DNA of 64,000 bases from Paraburkholderia bannensis NBRC 103871 (GTDB taxonomy: Bacteria; Pseudomonadota; Gammaproteobacteria; Burkholderiales; Burkholderiaceae), in the NCBI RefSeq assembly GCF_000685015.1, contig NZ_BAYA01000004.1, positions 496,001-560,000 of the forward strand, read 5' to 3'. The position numbers and the translations under genes are program-made. Positions 35,468-45,188 of this stretch are shown piece by piece (within the stretch, counting starts at the first letter, position 1; every line of letters begins with the position of its first letter). Under the pieces are notes generated by a model that did no database searches, was not told the origin of the DNA, and was given only the letters and a program-made list of their open reading frames with translations.

Positions 35468-36328
35468 GTGCTGATTATCGTTGGAACACTCGTGACGCTC
35501 GTTTGCGTCTTCGGCGGTTATGCCATGGAGGGCGGCCACCTTGGCGCACTCATGCAGCCCGTCGAAGTGCTGATGATCGCCGGGGCGGGACTCGGCGCGT
35601 TCATCCTCGGCAACGGCATGAAGACGATCAAGGCCACGCTGCGCGTGCTGCCGGCACTCTTCAAGGGCTCGAAGTACAGCAAAGAGGTGTACATGGAGCT
35701 GCTCGCGCTGCTCTATGTCCTGCTCGCGAAAGCGCGCAAGGAAGGCACGCTCACGCTGGAAGCCGATATCGACGATCCGCAAAAGAGCCCGATCTTCACG
35801 CAATACCCGAAGATCCTCGCCGACCATCACATCGTCGAATTCCTGACCGACTACCTGCGTCTGATGGTGGGCGGCAACATGAACGCCTTCGAAATCGAAA
35901 GCCTCATGGACGAGGAAATCGAGACCCATCACGCCGAAGGCGAAGCGCCCGCGCATGCGCTGTCGAAGGTAGGCGACGCCATGCCGGCATTCGGTATCGT
36001 CGCGGCGGTGATGGGCGTGGTGCACACGATGGCGTCGGCGGACAAGCCGCCTGCGGTGCTTGGCGAGATGATCGCCCAGGCGCTCGTCGGCACCTTCCTC
36101 GGCATTCTGCTTTCGTACGGCCTGATCGGCCCGCTCGCCTCGCTCGCCGAGCAGCGCGTGACCGAGTCCACCAAGATGTTCCAGTGCATCAAGGTGACCA
36201 TTCTCGCGAGCCTGAACGGCTACGCGCCGGCCATTGCCGTCGAATTCGGCCGCAAGGTGCTGTTCTCGACCGAGCGTCCGTCGTTCTCGGAACTCGAAGA
36301 GCACGTGCGCCGCGTGAAGGCGAAGTAA
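35468..36328 (+). CDS. motA: Flagellar motor stator protein MotA
   Basis: Proton-channel component of the stator, inner membrane, 286 residues. Four transmembrane segments are visible, beginning with MLIIVGTLVTLVCVFGGYAM and ending with GIVAAVMGVVHTM and FLGILLSYGLIGPLASL. The cytoplasmic loop between segments 2 and 3 is charged and should contact FliG; the conserved proline of GIV/PA-type motifs is in KVGDAMPAFGIVAAV. The start is a GTG. motB follows after 10 bases. Confidence 0.97.
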   Translation: MLIIVGTLVTLVCVFGGYAMEGGHLGALMQPVEVLMIAGAGLGAFILGNGMKTIKATLRVLPALFKGSKYSKEVYMELLALLYVLLAKARKEGTLTLEADIDDPQKSPIFTQYPKILADHHIVEFLTDYLRLMVGGNMNAFEIESLMDEEIETHHAEGEAPAHALSKVGDAMPAFGIVAAVMGVVHTMASADKPPAVLGEMIAQALVGTFLGILLSYGLIGPLASLAEQRVTESTKMFQCIKVTILASLNGYAPAIAVEFGRKVLFSTERPSFSELEEHVRRVKAK

Positions 36329-36338
36329 GGATCGCGCC

Positions 36339-37496
36339 ATGAGCAACAACAAGGATCGCGCTATTGTCGTCAAGCGTGCCGCCCCCAAGAAGGGCGGTCA
36401 CCACGGCGGCGCATGGAAGCTCGCGTACGCGGACTTCATGACCGCGATGATGGCGTTTTTCCTGCTGATGTGGCTGCTCAGCTCGGCTTCGACGGTGCAG
36501 TTGAAGGGCATTGCCGATTACTTCAACCAGCCGCTGAAGGTCACGCTCTGGGGCGGCGACCGCAGCGCCGAAGATTCGTCGATCGTGAAGGGCGGCGGGC
36601 GCGACATCTCGTCGGAGCAGGACGGCATCACGCGCCGCAGCGACGGCATGACCGAGCGCACCGACCGCAGCAGCGTCAAGCACAACGACGACGAAGCGAC
36701 GAAGCAGCAGCAAGGCTCGCTCGAACGCAAGGAAGAAGTGCGCCTGCACGATCTCCAGGTCAAGCTGATGGCCGCGATCGAGGCGAACCCGGTGCTGCGT
36801 CAGTTCAAGCAGCAGATTCGCGTCGATTCGACCTTGCAGGGCCTGCGCATCGAAATCGTCGACTCGCAGAAGCGCCCGATGTTCGCCACGGCGCGCGATG
36901 TGGTCGAGCCGTACATGCGCGACATCCTGCAGGCGATCGGCAAGACGCTCAACGACGTGCCCAACCGCATCGTCGTGCAGGGCCACACCGACGCCGTGCC
37001 GTACGCCGGCGGCGAGAGTGGCTACAGCAACTGGGAACTGTCCGCCGACCGCGCGAATGCCTCGCGCCGCGAGCTGATCGCGGGCGGCATGGATGAATCG
37101 AAGGTGTTGCGTGTGCTGGGCCTGGCCTCCACGCAGAACCTGAACAAGGCCGATCCGCTCGATCCGGAAAACCGCCGGATCAGCATCATCGTGCTCAACA
37201 AGAAGTCGGAAGACGCTCTGGAGCACGACGACTCCACGGCCACCACGCTCTCGGACGATGCCGCGGGTTCGGGCAAGTCGCTGCTGCCCGCGATTTCGCA
37301 GGGCGCGACGCCCGCCACTTCGGCGGCGCCCGGAGCGGCGGCTCCCGGAGCAGCGGCTCCCGGAGCAGCGGCTCCCGGGCCGGATGTGACGAAGGCGCCG
37401 CCTGGCGTGGCGCCGGTCGCCCCCGCGGGCGTGAAGCTCGCGCCGGTGGCGGCAGGCGTCGCGCTCAGCATTCCCGGCAAGCCCACCGCGCCGTAA
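36339..37496 (+). CDS. motB: Flagellar motor stator protein MotB
   Basis: Partner of MotA that anchors the stator to peptidoglycan. Of 385 residues, residues about 25-48 are the single transmembrane helix, and the proton-binding aspartate 32 is in AYADFMTAMMAF. An OmpA-like peptidoglycan domain spans about residues 195-290, with QGHTDAVPY and ELSADRANASRREL. The C-terminal 90 residues are Ala/Pro/Gly-rich and contain three or four copies of APGAA encoded by a 15-base repeat, beyond the usual family length. Confidence 0.97.
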   Translation: MSNNKDRAIVVKRAAPKKGGHHGGAWKLAYADFMTAMMAFFLLMWLLSSASTVQLKGIADYFNQPLKVTLWGGDRSAEDSSIVKGGGRDISSEQDGITRRSDGMTERTDRSSVKHNDDEATKQQQGSLERKEEVRLHDLQVKLMAAIEANPVLRQFKQQIRVDSTLQGLRIEIVDSQKRPMFATARDVVEPYMRDILQAIGKTLNDVPNRIVVQGHTDAVPYAGGESGYSNWELSADRANASRRELIAGGMDESKVLRVLGLASTQNLNKADPLDPENRRISIIVLNKKSEDALEHDDSTATTLSDDAAGSGKSLLPAISQGATPATSAAPGAAAPGAAAPGAAAPGPDVTKAPPGVAPVAPAGVKLAPVAAGVALSIPGKPTAP

Positions 37497-37549
37497 GGCG
37501 AGGGCCACGCGGGAAAGCAGGGCGCAGCAGCGAGCGAACAGAGCGGATT

Positions 37550-37594
37550 GACCGAACAGACCGAACAGACCGAACAGACCGAACAGACCGAACA
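37550..37594. repeat. Five perfect 9-base tandem repeats upstream of cheY
   Basis: GACCGAACA is repeated five times without change, between the motB stop and the cheY ribosome site. The unit is a multiple of three, so copy-number change would not disturb any frame crossing it, but it would change the spacing between motB and cheY. Confidence 0.95.
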
Positions 37595-37619
37595 AACGAA
37601 TAGCGCGAACGAGGAACGG

Positions 37620-37994
37620 ATGATCAGAAACATTCTGGCGATCGACGATTCGGCGTCCATGCGGGAGATCCTGTGTGCGGCGCTCGGCTCGGCGGGTTAC
37701 GAAGTGACGACGGCGAACGACGGCGAAGACGGCCTGGAGCATGCGCTTGCGCAACGCTTCGACCTGGTGCTCACCGATCTGTACATGCCGCGCATGGGCG
37801 GGCTCGACCTGATCAAGCGCCTGCGCGCGAACCCGTCGTACCAGGCAACGCCCATCCTCGTGCTCACCACGGAATCGGACGAAGGCTTCAAGGCAGCCGT
37901 GCGCGAAGCGGGCGCGACTGGCTGGATCGAAAAACCGGTGGATCCCGAGCTGCTCGTCGACCTGGCGAGCGCGCTCGGCGAAACGCAACCATGA
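37620..37994 (+). CDS. CheY-like response regulator
   Basis: A 124-residue single-domain receiver. The acidic pocket is IDD (residues 8-10), the phosphoacceptor aspartate is residue 53 in LVLTDLYMPRMGG, and the conserved lysine is in GWIEKPVDP. The start MIRNILAIDD has GAGGAACGG upstream. Reading further upstream through the 9-base repeats would add a TEQTEQ-type extension with no ribosome site. It lies between motB and cheA. A second CheY gene precedes cheZ, so this one may be a phosphate sink or have another output. Confidence 0.93.
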   Translation: MIRNILAIDDSASMREILCAALGSAGYEVTTANDGEDGLEHALAQRFDLVLTDLYMPRMGGLDLIKRLRANPSYQATPILVLTTESDEGFKAAVREAGATGWIEKPVDPELLVDLASALGETQP

Positions 37995-38117
37995 CATCAG
38001 GCGCTCTGCAGTAGTTCGCACGCAGATCCTGCCTCTGCACTGACGGCAGTGCAGGGACCAGGACCCGGAAGCGAACCAGCGGCGCGCCCCCCACGCATTA
38101 ATCGCGGTGAAAGAGCA

Positions 38118-40445
38118 ATGACTCTCGACATCACTCAGTTCTACCAGACGTTTTTCGACGAGGCGGACGAGCTGCTCGCGCAAATGGAGCAGCTTCTCCT
38201 GAACCTGAACGTCGGCCAGCCCGATCCTGAGGACCTGGCGGCGATCTTCCGCGCGGCGCACTCGATCAAGGGCGGCGCGGCGACGTTCGGCTTCACGGCG
38301 CTCACCGAGACGACCCACGTGCTCGAATCGCTGCTCGACCGCGCGCGCAACAACGAAATCGTGCTGCGCACGGACATGGTCGACGTGTTCCTCGAAACCA
38401 AGGACGTGCTGTCCGACCAGCTTGCGGCCTACCGCGCGAGCGCCGAGCCCGATGCGGCGACGGCCGCCGCGATGCGCGCCAAGCTCGAACGCCTGAACGC
38501 GGAAAGCCAGGGCGTGCCCGCACCGGCTGCTGCGCCGGTCGCGATGGCCGCGCCCGAAGTGGCGCCCGCTCCGGCGCCCATCGTGCCGATCCCGGCGCCC
38601 GTGATGGCTGCGTCCGCACCGGCCATGGACTCGGAAGAAGACCTCGAAGCCGCGTTCGAAGCGAACCGTCCGTCGTCATTCGCCATCACAGCGAAGGTGC
38701 CCGAGCACGTCGTCGACGAAGCGCTCGCCGCCGCACCGGCTGCCGGCACGGCTGCGGCTGCCCCGGCGGCGGCAGCGGCCGAGGGCCCACATCTGCGCAT
38801 CACGCTGCGCCGCGTGGACGCGAAGGACCAGGAACTGCTCGCCGAAGAACTCGGCAACCTGGGCCGCATCATCGGCCAGGTGAAGACCGGCGAAGACCTC
38901 ACGCTGTGGCTGGAGTCCGATGTGTCGTCGGACGACATCATCGCCGTGTGCTGCTTCGTGATCGACGAAAGCCAGATTTCGATTGGCCGTGGCGCCGCGC
39001 CCCAGGGCGACGCCGAGCCTGCCGCGCAAGCTGCAGCGCCGGTCGCTGCTGCGCCCGTCATGGCTGCCCCGGTCGCGCCGCCCGCACCGGTTGCGCCGGC
39101 ACCGGTTGCCGCCCCTGCGCCGGTCGCCGCTGCACCGGCTCCGGCCGCGCCTGCCGCAGCACCGGCCGCCGCTGTCGACAACGAGCGCAAGCCGCGCGCG
39201 GCCGCCGCCGCATCGGCGGAAGGCAGCTCGATTCGCGTGGGCGTGGAAAAGGTCGACCAGCTCATCAACCTGGTAGGCGAACTCGTCATCACCCAGGCAA
39301 TGCTGGCGGAAACCACCAGCACCTTCGATCCGGCGCTGCACGACCGCCTCTTCAACGGCATGGCGCAACTGGAGCGCAACGCGCGCGATCTTCAGGAAGC
39401 GGTGATGTCGATTCGCATGATGCCGATGGACTACGTGTTCAGCCGCTTCCCGCGTCTCGTGCGCGACCTCGCGTCGAAGCTCGGCAAGGAAGTGGAGCTC
39501 GTCACGTTCGGCCAGGCGACCGAACTCGACAAGAGCCTGATCGAGCGCATCATCGATCCGCTCACCCACCTCGTGCGCAACTCGCTCGACCACGGCATCG
39601 AAACCGTCGAAGCGCGCCGCGCCGCGGGCAAGGACGGCACGGGCCAGCTCGTGCTCTCCGCCGCGCACCACGGCGGCAATATCGTGATCGAAGTGAGCGA
39701 CGACGGCGCGGGCCTGCGCCGCGACAAGATTCTCGCCAAGGCGGCCAAGCAGGGCATGCAGGTCAGCGACACGATGTCGGACGACGAGGTCTGGAACCTC
39801 ATCTTCCTGCCGGGTTTCTCGACCGCCGAACAGGTCACCGACGTGTCGGGCCGCGGCGTCGGCATGGACGTGGTCAAGCGCAACATCCAGTCGATGGGCG
39901 GTCACGTCGAAATCACCTCGCACGCAGGCAAGGGCAGCACCACGCGCATCGTGCTGCCGCTCACGCTGGCGATTCTCGACGGCATGTCGGTGAAGGTCGG
40001 CAACGAAATCTTCATCCTGCCGCTGAACTTCGTGATGGAGTCGCTGCAGCCGCGCCACGAGGACATCTACACGGTCACCAACGGCGACCGCGTGGTGCGC
40101 GTGCGCGGCGAATACCTGCCGCTCGTCGCGCTGCATAACGTCTTCAACGTCGAAGGCGCGCGCACCGACCCGACGCAGGGCATCGTCACCATCATGGAAA
40201 CCGAGGGCCGTCGCTTCGCCATGCTGATCGACGAACTGGTCGGCCAGCAGCAGGTCGTGGTGAAGAACCTCGAAACGAACTACCGCAAGGTGCACGGCAT
40301 TTCGGCGGCGACGATCCTCGGCGACGGCAGTGTCGCGCTGATTGTCGACGTGGCCGCGCTCAACCGCGAAACGCGTGCGTCGCACGGTGTTGCCGTCGGC
40401 TCGCATGGCGGCGCGAATTCCGGCTCGTTCGCCGAATTCGCCTGA
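38118..40445 (+). CDS. cheA: Chemotaxis histidine kinase CheA
   Basis: The 775-residue kinase that phosphorylates CheY and CheB in response to receptors. The Hpt domain has the phosphorylated histidine 48 in FRAAHSIKGGAATFGF. A middle domain spans about residues 235-320 (LRITLRRVDAKDQE), flanked by long Ala/Pro linkers. The dimerisation and ATPase region has the N box THLVRNSLDHGIE and the G boxes VSDDGAGLRRD and VSGRGVGMDVVK. A C-terminal CheW-like domain follows. It is cytoplasmic, bound to receptor arrays through CheW encoded next. Confidence 0.97.
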   Translation: MTLDITQFYQTFFDEADELLAQMEQLLLNLNVGQPDPEDLAAIFRAAHSIKGGAATFGFTALTETTHVLESLLDRARNNEIVLRTDMVDVFLETKDVLSDQLAAYRASAEPDAATAAAMRAKLERLNAESQGVPAPAAAPVAMAAPEVAPAPAPIVPIPAPVMAASAPAMDSEEDLEAAFEANRPSSFAITAKVPEHVVDEALAAAPAAGTAAAAPAAAAAEGPHLRITLRRVDAKDQELLAEELGNLGRIIGQVKTGEDLTLWLESDVSSDDIIAVCCFVIDESQISIGRGAAPQGDAEPAAQAAAPVAAAPVMAAPVAPPAPVAPAPVAAPAPVAAAPAPAAPAAAPAAAVDNERKPRAAAAASAEGSSIRVGVEKVDQLINLVGELVITQAMLAETTSTFDPALHDRLFNGMAQLERNARDLQEAVMSIRMMPMDYVFSRFPRLVRDLASKLGKEVELVTFGQATELDKSLIERIIDPLTHLVRNSLDHGIETVEARRAAGKDGTGQLVLSAAHHGGNIVIEVSDDGAGLRRDKILAKAAKQGMQVSDTMSDDEVWNLIFLPGFSTAEQVTDVSGRGVGMDVVKRNIQSMGGHVEITSHAGKGSTTRIVLPLTLAILDGMSVKVGNEIFILPLNFVMESLQPRHEDIYTVTNGDRVVRVRGEYLPLVALHNVFNVEGARTDPTQGIVTIMETEGRRFAMLIDELVGQQQVVVKNLETNYRKVHGISAATILGDGSVALIVDVAALNRETRASHGVAVGSHGGANSGSFAEFA

Positions 40446-40517
40446 GCATGAGCCGGCAGACAGGCACACGCATGAGCAAGCATCAACCAACCATTTCCCA
40501 ACCGTTCAGGGGCTAAC

Positions 40518-41057
40518 GTGGCAGAAGTCCATTCCATCCAGGGCGGCGGCGCGCAGGGCGCTGTCGCTGGCGCGCACCGCCGCGACGCGCAACAGGCCGA
40601 CGCAGGCGGTCAGGAGTTCCTCGTCTTTACGCTGGGCGCGGAAGAGTACGGCATCGACATTCTCAAGGTCCAGGAAATCCGCGGCTACGAGAGCGTCACG
40701 CGCATCGCCAACGCACCGGATTTCATCAAGGGCGTCATCAATCTGCGCGGCATCATCGTGCCGATCGTGGACATGCGCATCAAGTTCCACCTGGGCCGCG
40801 TGGAGTACGACCACCAGACCGTGGTCATCATCCTGAACGTCGCGCATCGCGTGGTCGGCATGGTGGTGGACGGCGTGTCGGACGTGCTCACGCTCCAGAT
40901 GGACCAGATCATGCCCGCGCCGGAATTCGGCGCGACGCTCACGACCGAGTACCTCACGGGCCTCGGCACGGTGGACGGCCGCATGCTGATCCTCATGGAC
41001 ATCGAGAAGCTCATGACCAGCCGCGAAATGGCGCTGATCGAAGCGCTGGGCGTCTGA
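40518..41057 (+). CDS. cheW: Chemotaxis coupling protein CheW
   Basis: Adaptor linking chemoreceptors to CheA. The 179-residue protein has a GTG start preceded by a weak GGGG site and carries the core [26 protein letters not shown] near residues 33-58, [19 protein letters not shown] near 75-93, and [16 protein letters not shown] near 120. The first 30 residues, Gln/Ala-rich, are an extension. It lies 72 bases after cheA. Confidence 0.97.
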   Translation: MAEVHSIQGGGAQGAVAGAHRRDAQQADAGGQEFLVFTLGAEEYGIDILKVQEIRGYESVTRIANAPDFIKGVINLRGIIVPIVDMRIKFHLGRVEYDHQTVVIILNVAHRVVGMVVDGVSDVLTLQMDQIMPAPEFGATLTTEYLTGLGTVDGRMLILMDIEKLMTSREMALIEALGV

Positions 41058-41292
41058 GACGCGTGACAGCAAGAGACAAGGCACATCGACATCAGGGACG
41101 GAGCAAGGTTGTTGCGACGGGGGTGAGGCCGCAAGGCCCGCGCTAGAGGAAGAGCGGACAAGCCGCCGCCAAAGAGCGGCCAAACCGCCACGCTGTCACG
41201 CTTCCTTCCAGTGCGCTCCGCAATCAACCACGATTTCCCCGCGTTTTTCCCGCGATTCGCCGATTCAGCCGCACAGGACAGGAGCAAACGAG

Positions 41293-43128
41293 ATGCTGCA
41301 CAAGTGGTCGATCCGCACGACGCTCACGGGCGTAGGGGTCATTCTCCTTGCGCTGACCGGTCTGGTCGGCGCACTCGGGCTTATCGCGCTCGGCAACGCG
41401 AGCGATTCGCTCGCGACCATCGCACGCGGCGATCTCGTCGCGATGCATTCGCTCAATGACGCATCGTCATATCTGCTGCGCTCGCGCGTGTCGCTCGACC
41501 GCGTGAATTCGCTGTACGCGGCAGGCCAGAACGACGAGGCGAAGAAAGTCATCGACCGCGCCGACTTCCTGCTCGGCAAGTCGAACGACGCGTGGAAGAC
41601 GTTTGTCGCCGCGCCCAAGAACGGCATCGACGCCGCGTCGCTCGACGCGCTCAACGCAAAGCGCTCGTCGCTGTTGCAGGACGGCGTGCAGCCCGAATTC
41701 GCCGCACTGCGCGCGAACGACCAGGCCGCTTATCACGCGATCGCCGACACGAAGATCAGCCCGATGTTCGTCGATTACGACAACGCGGCCGCGCCCATCG
41801 CCCAGCAGTTGCAGGACGGCGCGCAGGCGCGCGAGGAAAGCGCGCGCTCGCAGATCACACTGATGCGCTCGCTGATCGGCGGCGTGATCGCGGTGGCGCT
41901 GGTGCTGGTGGTGGCGATCCGCTTCGCGATGCGCGGCCTGATCGTGCAGCCGCTCGAAGACGCGGTGAAGTCGTTCGAGCGCATCGCGCACGGCGACCTG
42001 ACCGAGCGCATCGAGGTCTACAGCAACAACGAAATTGGCCGCCTGTTCGCGGGCATCAAGCGCATGCAGGACGCGCTCGTCTCGCTCGTGTCCGCCGTGC
42101 ACAACGGCGCGGGCTCGATCGACGTGGGCGCGCGCGAGATCGCCATGGGCAACACCGACCTGTCGCAGCGCACCGAGCAGCAGGCCGCGTCGCTGCAGGA
42201 AACGGCGTCGAGCATGGAGCAGCTGACCGGCACCGTGCGCCAGAACGCCGAGAACGCACGCCAGGCGAGCCAGCTCGCCGTGAATGCCTCCGATATCGCG
42301 ACGCGTGGCGGCGCGGTGGTGGGCGAAGTGGTGTCGACGATGCAGGACATCGCCGCAAGCTCGGCGAAGGTCGTGGACATCATCAGCGTGATCGAAGGCA
42401 TCGCGTTCCAGACCAACATTCTCGCGCTCAACGCCGCCGTGGAAGCGGCGCGTGCGGGCGAGCAGGGCCGCGGCTTTGCGGTGGTCGCGGGCGAAGTGCG
42501 CAGCCTCGCGCAGCGCAGCGCGAGCGCCGCGAAGGAAATCAAGGAACTCATCAACGATTCCGCCGAGAAGGTGCAAAGCGGGTCGCAACTGGTGGGCCGC
42601 GCGGGCACGACGATGGACGACATCCTTCAGGCCGTGCGTCGAGTGACCGATATCATGGGTGAGATCAGCGCTGCATCGGAAGAGCAGTCGGGCGGCATCG
42701 AACAGGTCAACCGCGCCGTCACGCAGATGGACACCGTCACGCAGCAGAACGCGGCACTGGTGGAAGAAGCGGCGGCAGCAGCGGCTTCGCTCGAAGAGCA
42801 AACGCGCAATCTCCAGAACGTGCTGGGTACGTGGCGCACGAATGGCAGCAGCAACGGTGGTGGCAATGGTGGCGAAGCGCGTGCAGTGCGCGCGGCGGCC
42901 ACGCCCGCGGTACACGCTCCGGTGGCATCGGCAGCGCCTGCCGCGCCCGCTGTCAAGGCCGCAGCACCGAAGCCCGCAGCAGCCAGGCGCGCGCCGCTGG
43001 CCAAACCGGCCGCGGACACGGCAGCAGCCAAGCCGATGCCGAAGCCCGCAGCGGCTGCGCGTAGCGACGCGCAGCTTGCCAGCACGGCGCCGTCCGCATC
43101 GGACGACTCCGACTGGGAAACGTTCTGA
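41293..43128 (+). CDS. Methyl-accepting chemotaxis protein ending in a CheR/CheB tether motif
   Basis: A 611-residue receptor. One transmembrane helix is near residues 12-35, then a periplasmic four-helix ligand domain (Tar/Tsr type), a second helix near 195-215, a HAMP domain, and the long signalling coiled coil with the hairpin tip [37 protein letters not shown] long Ala/Pro linker leads to the extreme C-terminus DSDWETF, which matches the NWETF pentapeptide that binds CheR and CheB in enteric receptors. The ribosome site is AGGAG. cheR, cheD and cheB follow. Confidence 0.95.
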   Translation: MLHKWSIRTTLTGVGVILLALTGLVGALGLIALGNASDSLATIARGDLVAMHSLNDASSYLLRSRVSLDRVNSLYAAGQNDEAKKVIDRADFLLGKSNDAWKTFVAAPKNGIDAASLDALNAKRSSLLQDGVQPEFAALRANDQAAYHAIADTKISPMFVDYDNAAAPIAQQLQDGAQAREESARSQITLMRSLIGGVIAVALVLVVAIRFAMRGLIVQPLEDAVKSFERIAHGDLTERIEVYSNNEIGRLFAGIKRMQDALVSLVSAVHNGAGSIDVGAREIAMGNTDLSQRTEQQAASLQETASSMEQLTGTVRQNAENARQASQLAVNASDIATRGGAVVGEVVSTMQDIAASSAKVVDIISVIEGIAFQTNILALNAAVEAARAGEQGRGFAVVAGEVRSLAQRSASAAKEIKELINDSAEKVQSGSQLVGRAGTTMDDILQAVRRVTDIMGEISAASEEQSGGIEQVNRAVTQMDTVTQQNAALVEEAAAAAASLEEQTRNLQNVLGTWRTNGSSNGGGNGGEARAVRAAATPAVHAPVASAAPAAPAVKAAAPKPAAARRAPLAKPAADTAAAKPMPKPAAAARSDAQLASTAPSASDDSDWETF

Positions 43129-43181
43129 AGCGCCGCGTCGAGCGGAACCCTTGAACCACTGATATCGCGACGAGCACAGCA

Positions 43182-43364
43182 ATGCACATGAGCGCACAGA
43201 GACGGCCGGAGATGTCCCGCGCCGCTGCCCGCAAGGCGGCGGAAGCGGCGCGCGCCGCGTATGCGCCGCACGCATTGCAGGCGGGCGGCCAGGCGGCAAC
43301 GGCCATGAATGATTCGATGAACGCAGCAGGTATGCGCGCAATGCGCGCTGGAGCGGCAGCATGA
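43182..43364 (+). CDS. Possible small protein between mcp and cheR
   Basis: A 60-residue open frame, MHMSAQRRPEMSRAAARKAA and onward, basic at the start and Ala/Met-rich. Its stop overlaps the cheR start as ATGA, a coupling arrangement also used by cheR-cheD. The upstream ribosome site is weak. I recognise no family. It could be a real small protein, a leader that couples translation, or chance. Confidence 0.35.
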   Translation: MHMSAQRRPEMSRAAARKAAEAARAAYAPHALQAGGQAATAMNDSMNAAGMRAMRAGAAA

Positions 43365-44350
43365 ACGCGCTGCGTTTTTCCCGCAATGATCGCAACGAGC
43401 GCGGCGAGCGTGCCGATGCCCCGCGCGCCGGTGCGCCCGGCACGGGTGGCGAAGGCGCCGCGCGCGACTTCGACTTCACCTCGGCGGACTTCGAGCGCAT
43501 CCGCTCGCTGATCCACCGACGCGCCGGCATTTCGCTGTCCGACCACAAGCGCGACATGGCCTACAGCCGTCTCGCGCGGCGTCTGCGCGCGCTCGGCCTC
43601 GACAGCTTTCGCGACTATCTCGACGAACTCGAAAAGCGCAACGACGCGAGCGAGTGGGAAGCGTTCACCAACGCGCTCACCACCAACCTCACGGCGTTTT
43701 TCCGTGAGGCGCATCACTTCCCGATCCTCGCGGACTTCGTGAAGCGTCGCTCGCAGCCGGTTTCGGTGTGGTGCTCGGCGGCCTCGACGGGCGAGGAGCC
43801 GTATTCGATCGCGATGACGCTGATCGAAGCGCTGGGAGACCGCGCCGCGCGCGAAGCGAAGGTGCTCGCCACCGACCTGGACACCCAGGTGCTCGCCAAG
43901 GCCGACGCGGGCGTGTACGCCTACGACCAGGTCAAGCACCTCTCGCCGGAACGCCTCAAGCGCTTCTTCCTGAAGGGCACGGGCTCGCACGCGGGCCTCG
44001 TGAAGGTGCGCCCGGAACTGCGCCAGATGATCAAGTTCGAGCAGCTGAACCTGACCGACGCCGATTACGGCCTGCGCCAGACCTTCGACGCGATCTTCTG
44101 CCGCAACGTGATGATCTACTTCGACAAGCCGACCCAGGCGCAGGTGCTCACGCGCTTCGAGCCGCTGATGAAGGCGGACGGGCTGCTGTTCGCGGGCCAT
44201 TCGGAGAACTTCACGTATGTGACGCAGGCGTTCCGTCTGCGCGGCCAGACCGTCTACGAGCTGACGCGCGGCAAAGCCGCCGCGAATGCCGCGACGGGCG
44301 CCGGCGCGAAGCCGGCCGCGAAAGCCGAAGTGCTGGGAGCGACTGCATGA
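43361..44350 (+). CDS. cheR: Chemotaxis protein methyltransferase CheR
   Basis: Methylates glutamates on chemoreceptors for adaptation. Of 329 residues, the N-terminal helical domain covers about 40-100 ([31 protein letters not shown]). The SAM-binding domain follows, with [35 protein letters not shown] and [17 protein letters not shown]. The first 40 and last 25 residues are low-complexity extensions. ATGA overlaps at both ends couple it to the small frame before and to cheD after. Confidence 0.97.
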   Translation: MNALRFSRNDRNERGERADAPRAGAPGTGGEGAARDFDFTSADFERIRSLIHRRAGISLSDHKRDMAYSRLARRLRALGLDSFRDYLDELEKRNDASEWEAFTNALTTNLTAFFREAHHFPILADFVKRRSQPVSVWCSAASTGEEPYSIAMTLIEALGDRAAREAKVLATDLDTQVLAKADAGVYAYDQVKHLSPERLKRFFLKGTGSHAGLVKVRPELRQMIKFEQLNLTDADYGLRQTFDAIFCRNVMIYFDKPTQAQVLTRFEPLMKADGLLFAGHSENFTYVTQAFRLRGQTVYELTRGKAAANAATGAGAKPAAKAEVLGATA

Positions 44351-45183
44351 GCGCCGCCCGTCTGCCCATCGCGACCAACCGCTATTTCGACACGCACTTT
44401 CACCGCCCCGGCGTGAAGCTGCTGCCCAATGAATTCTTCACCACGAACGAGGACATGGTGCTCGTCACCGTGCTCGGTTCGTGCGTGGCCGCCTGCATCC
44501 AGGATCGCACCGCCGGCATTGGCGGCATGAATCACTTCATGCTGCCCGATGACGGCGCCGATGCCGCCCACACGCTGCACGCCGCCTCCGACGCCATGCG
44601 CTACGGCGCCTACGCGATGGAAATGCTCATCAACGAGCTCATCAAGGCGGGCGGACGCCGCGAGCGTTTCGAAGCCAAGGTGTTCGGCGGCGCAGCCGTG
44701 CTGGCGGGCATGACGACCATGAACATCGGCGATCGCAACTCCGCCTTCGTGCGCCGCTATCTGGCGACCGAAAGCATTCGCATCACCGCCGAAGATCTGC
44801 AAGGCTCGCACCCCCGCAAGGTCGCGTTCCTGCCGCGCACGGGCCAGGTGATGGTCAAGAAGCTGCGCCTGTCGCAGGAGACGAGCGTCGCCGAGCGTGA
44901 GCAGCAACTGGCCCAGCAAAGCGCCGAAGCGCGCGCCGAGCGGCTTGCGCGAGCCCGCGCCCGCGTCGAGCTGTTCGGCCTGAACGGCGCGTCGCGTAGC
45001 GGCGGCGCTGGCGGTGCCGGTGCCGGTGCGGCCAGCGCAGGCGGCAACCCATTTTCAACATCTGCGCCGCAGCCGGCGCGCCCGCGCATCGAGTTGTTCG
45101 GCACGGGTGCATCGGCCACGCGGCCATCCAGTCAAGGTCCTGGCTTCGGCCATGACAACGCCAGGACAGTAGAGGAGGCGTGA
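44347..45183 (+). CDS. cheD: Chemoreceptor glutamine deamidase CheD
   Basis: Deamidates glutamines on chemoreceptors. The catalytic cysteine is in [14 protein letters not shown] near residues 36-49, and the histidine is in [23 protein letters not shown] and [14 protein letters not shown] complete the core, which ends near residue 180. About 95 further residues are unusual: a helical stretch with repeated arginines, then a Gly/Ala-rich spacer between two copies of an R(V/I)ELFG motif. It overlaps cheR by ATGA and runs into cheB. Confidence 0.96.
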   Translation: MSAARLPIATNRYFDTHFHRPGVKLLPNEFFTTNEDMVLVTVLGSCVAACIQDRTAGIGGMNHFMLPDDGADAAHTLHAASDAMRYGAYAMEMLINELIKAGGRRERFEAKVFGGAAVLAGMTTMNIGDRNSAFVRRYLATESIRITAEDLQGSHPRKVAFLPRTGQVMVKKLRLSQETSVAEREQQLAQQSAEARAERLARARARVELFGLNGASRSGGAGGAGAGAASAGGNPFSTSAPQPARPRIELFGTGASATRPSSQGPGFGHDNARTVEEA

Positions 45184-45188
45184 ACGCT

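Noticed and set aside
37550..37594. CRISPR-like array
   Set aside because: The repeats are 9 bases with no spacers; they are a simple tandem repeat.
36189..38318. A 709-codon open frame on the minus strand across motB and cheY
   Set aside because: Antisense to genes with clear motifs; the GLFGLFGLFG stretch in it is only the 9-base repeat read backwards.
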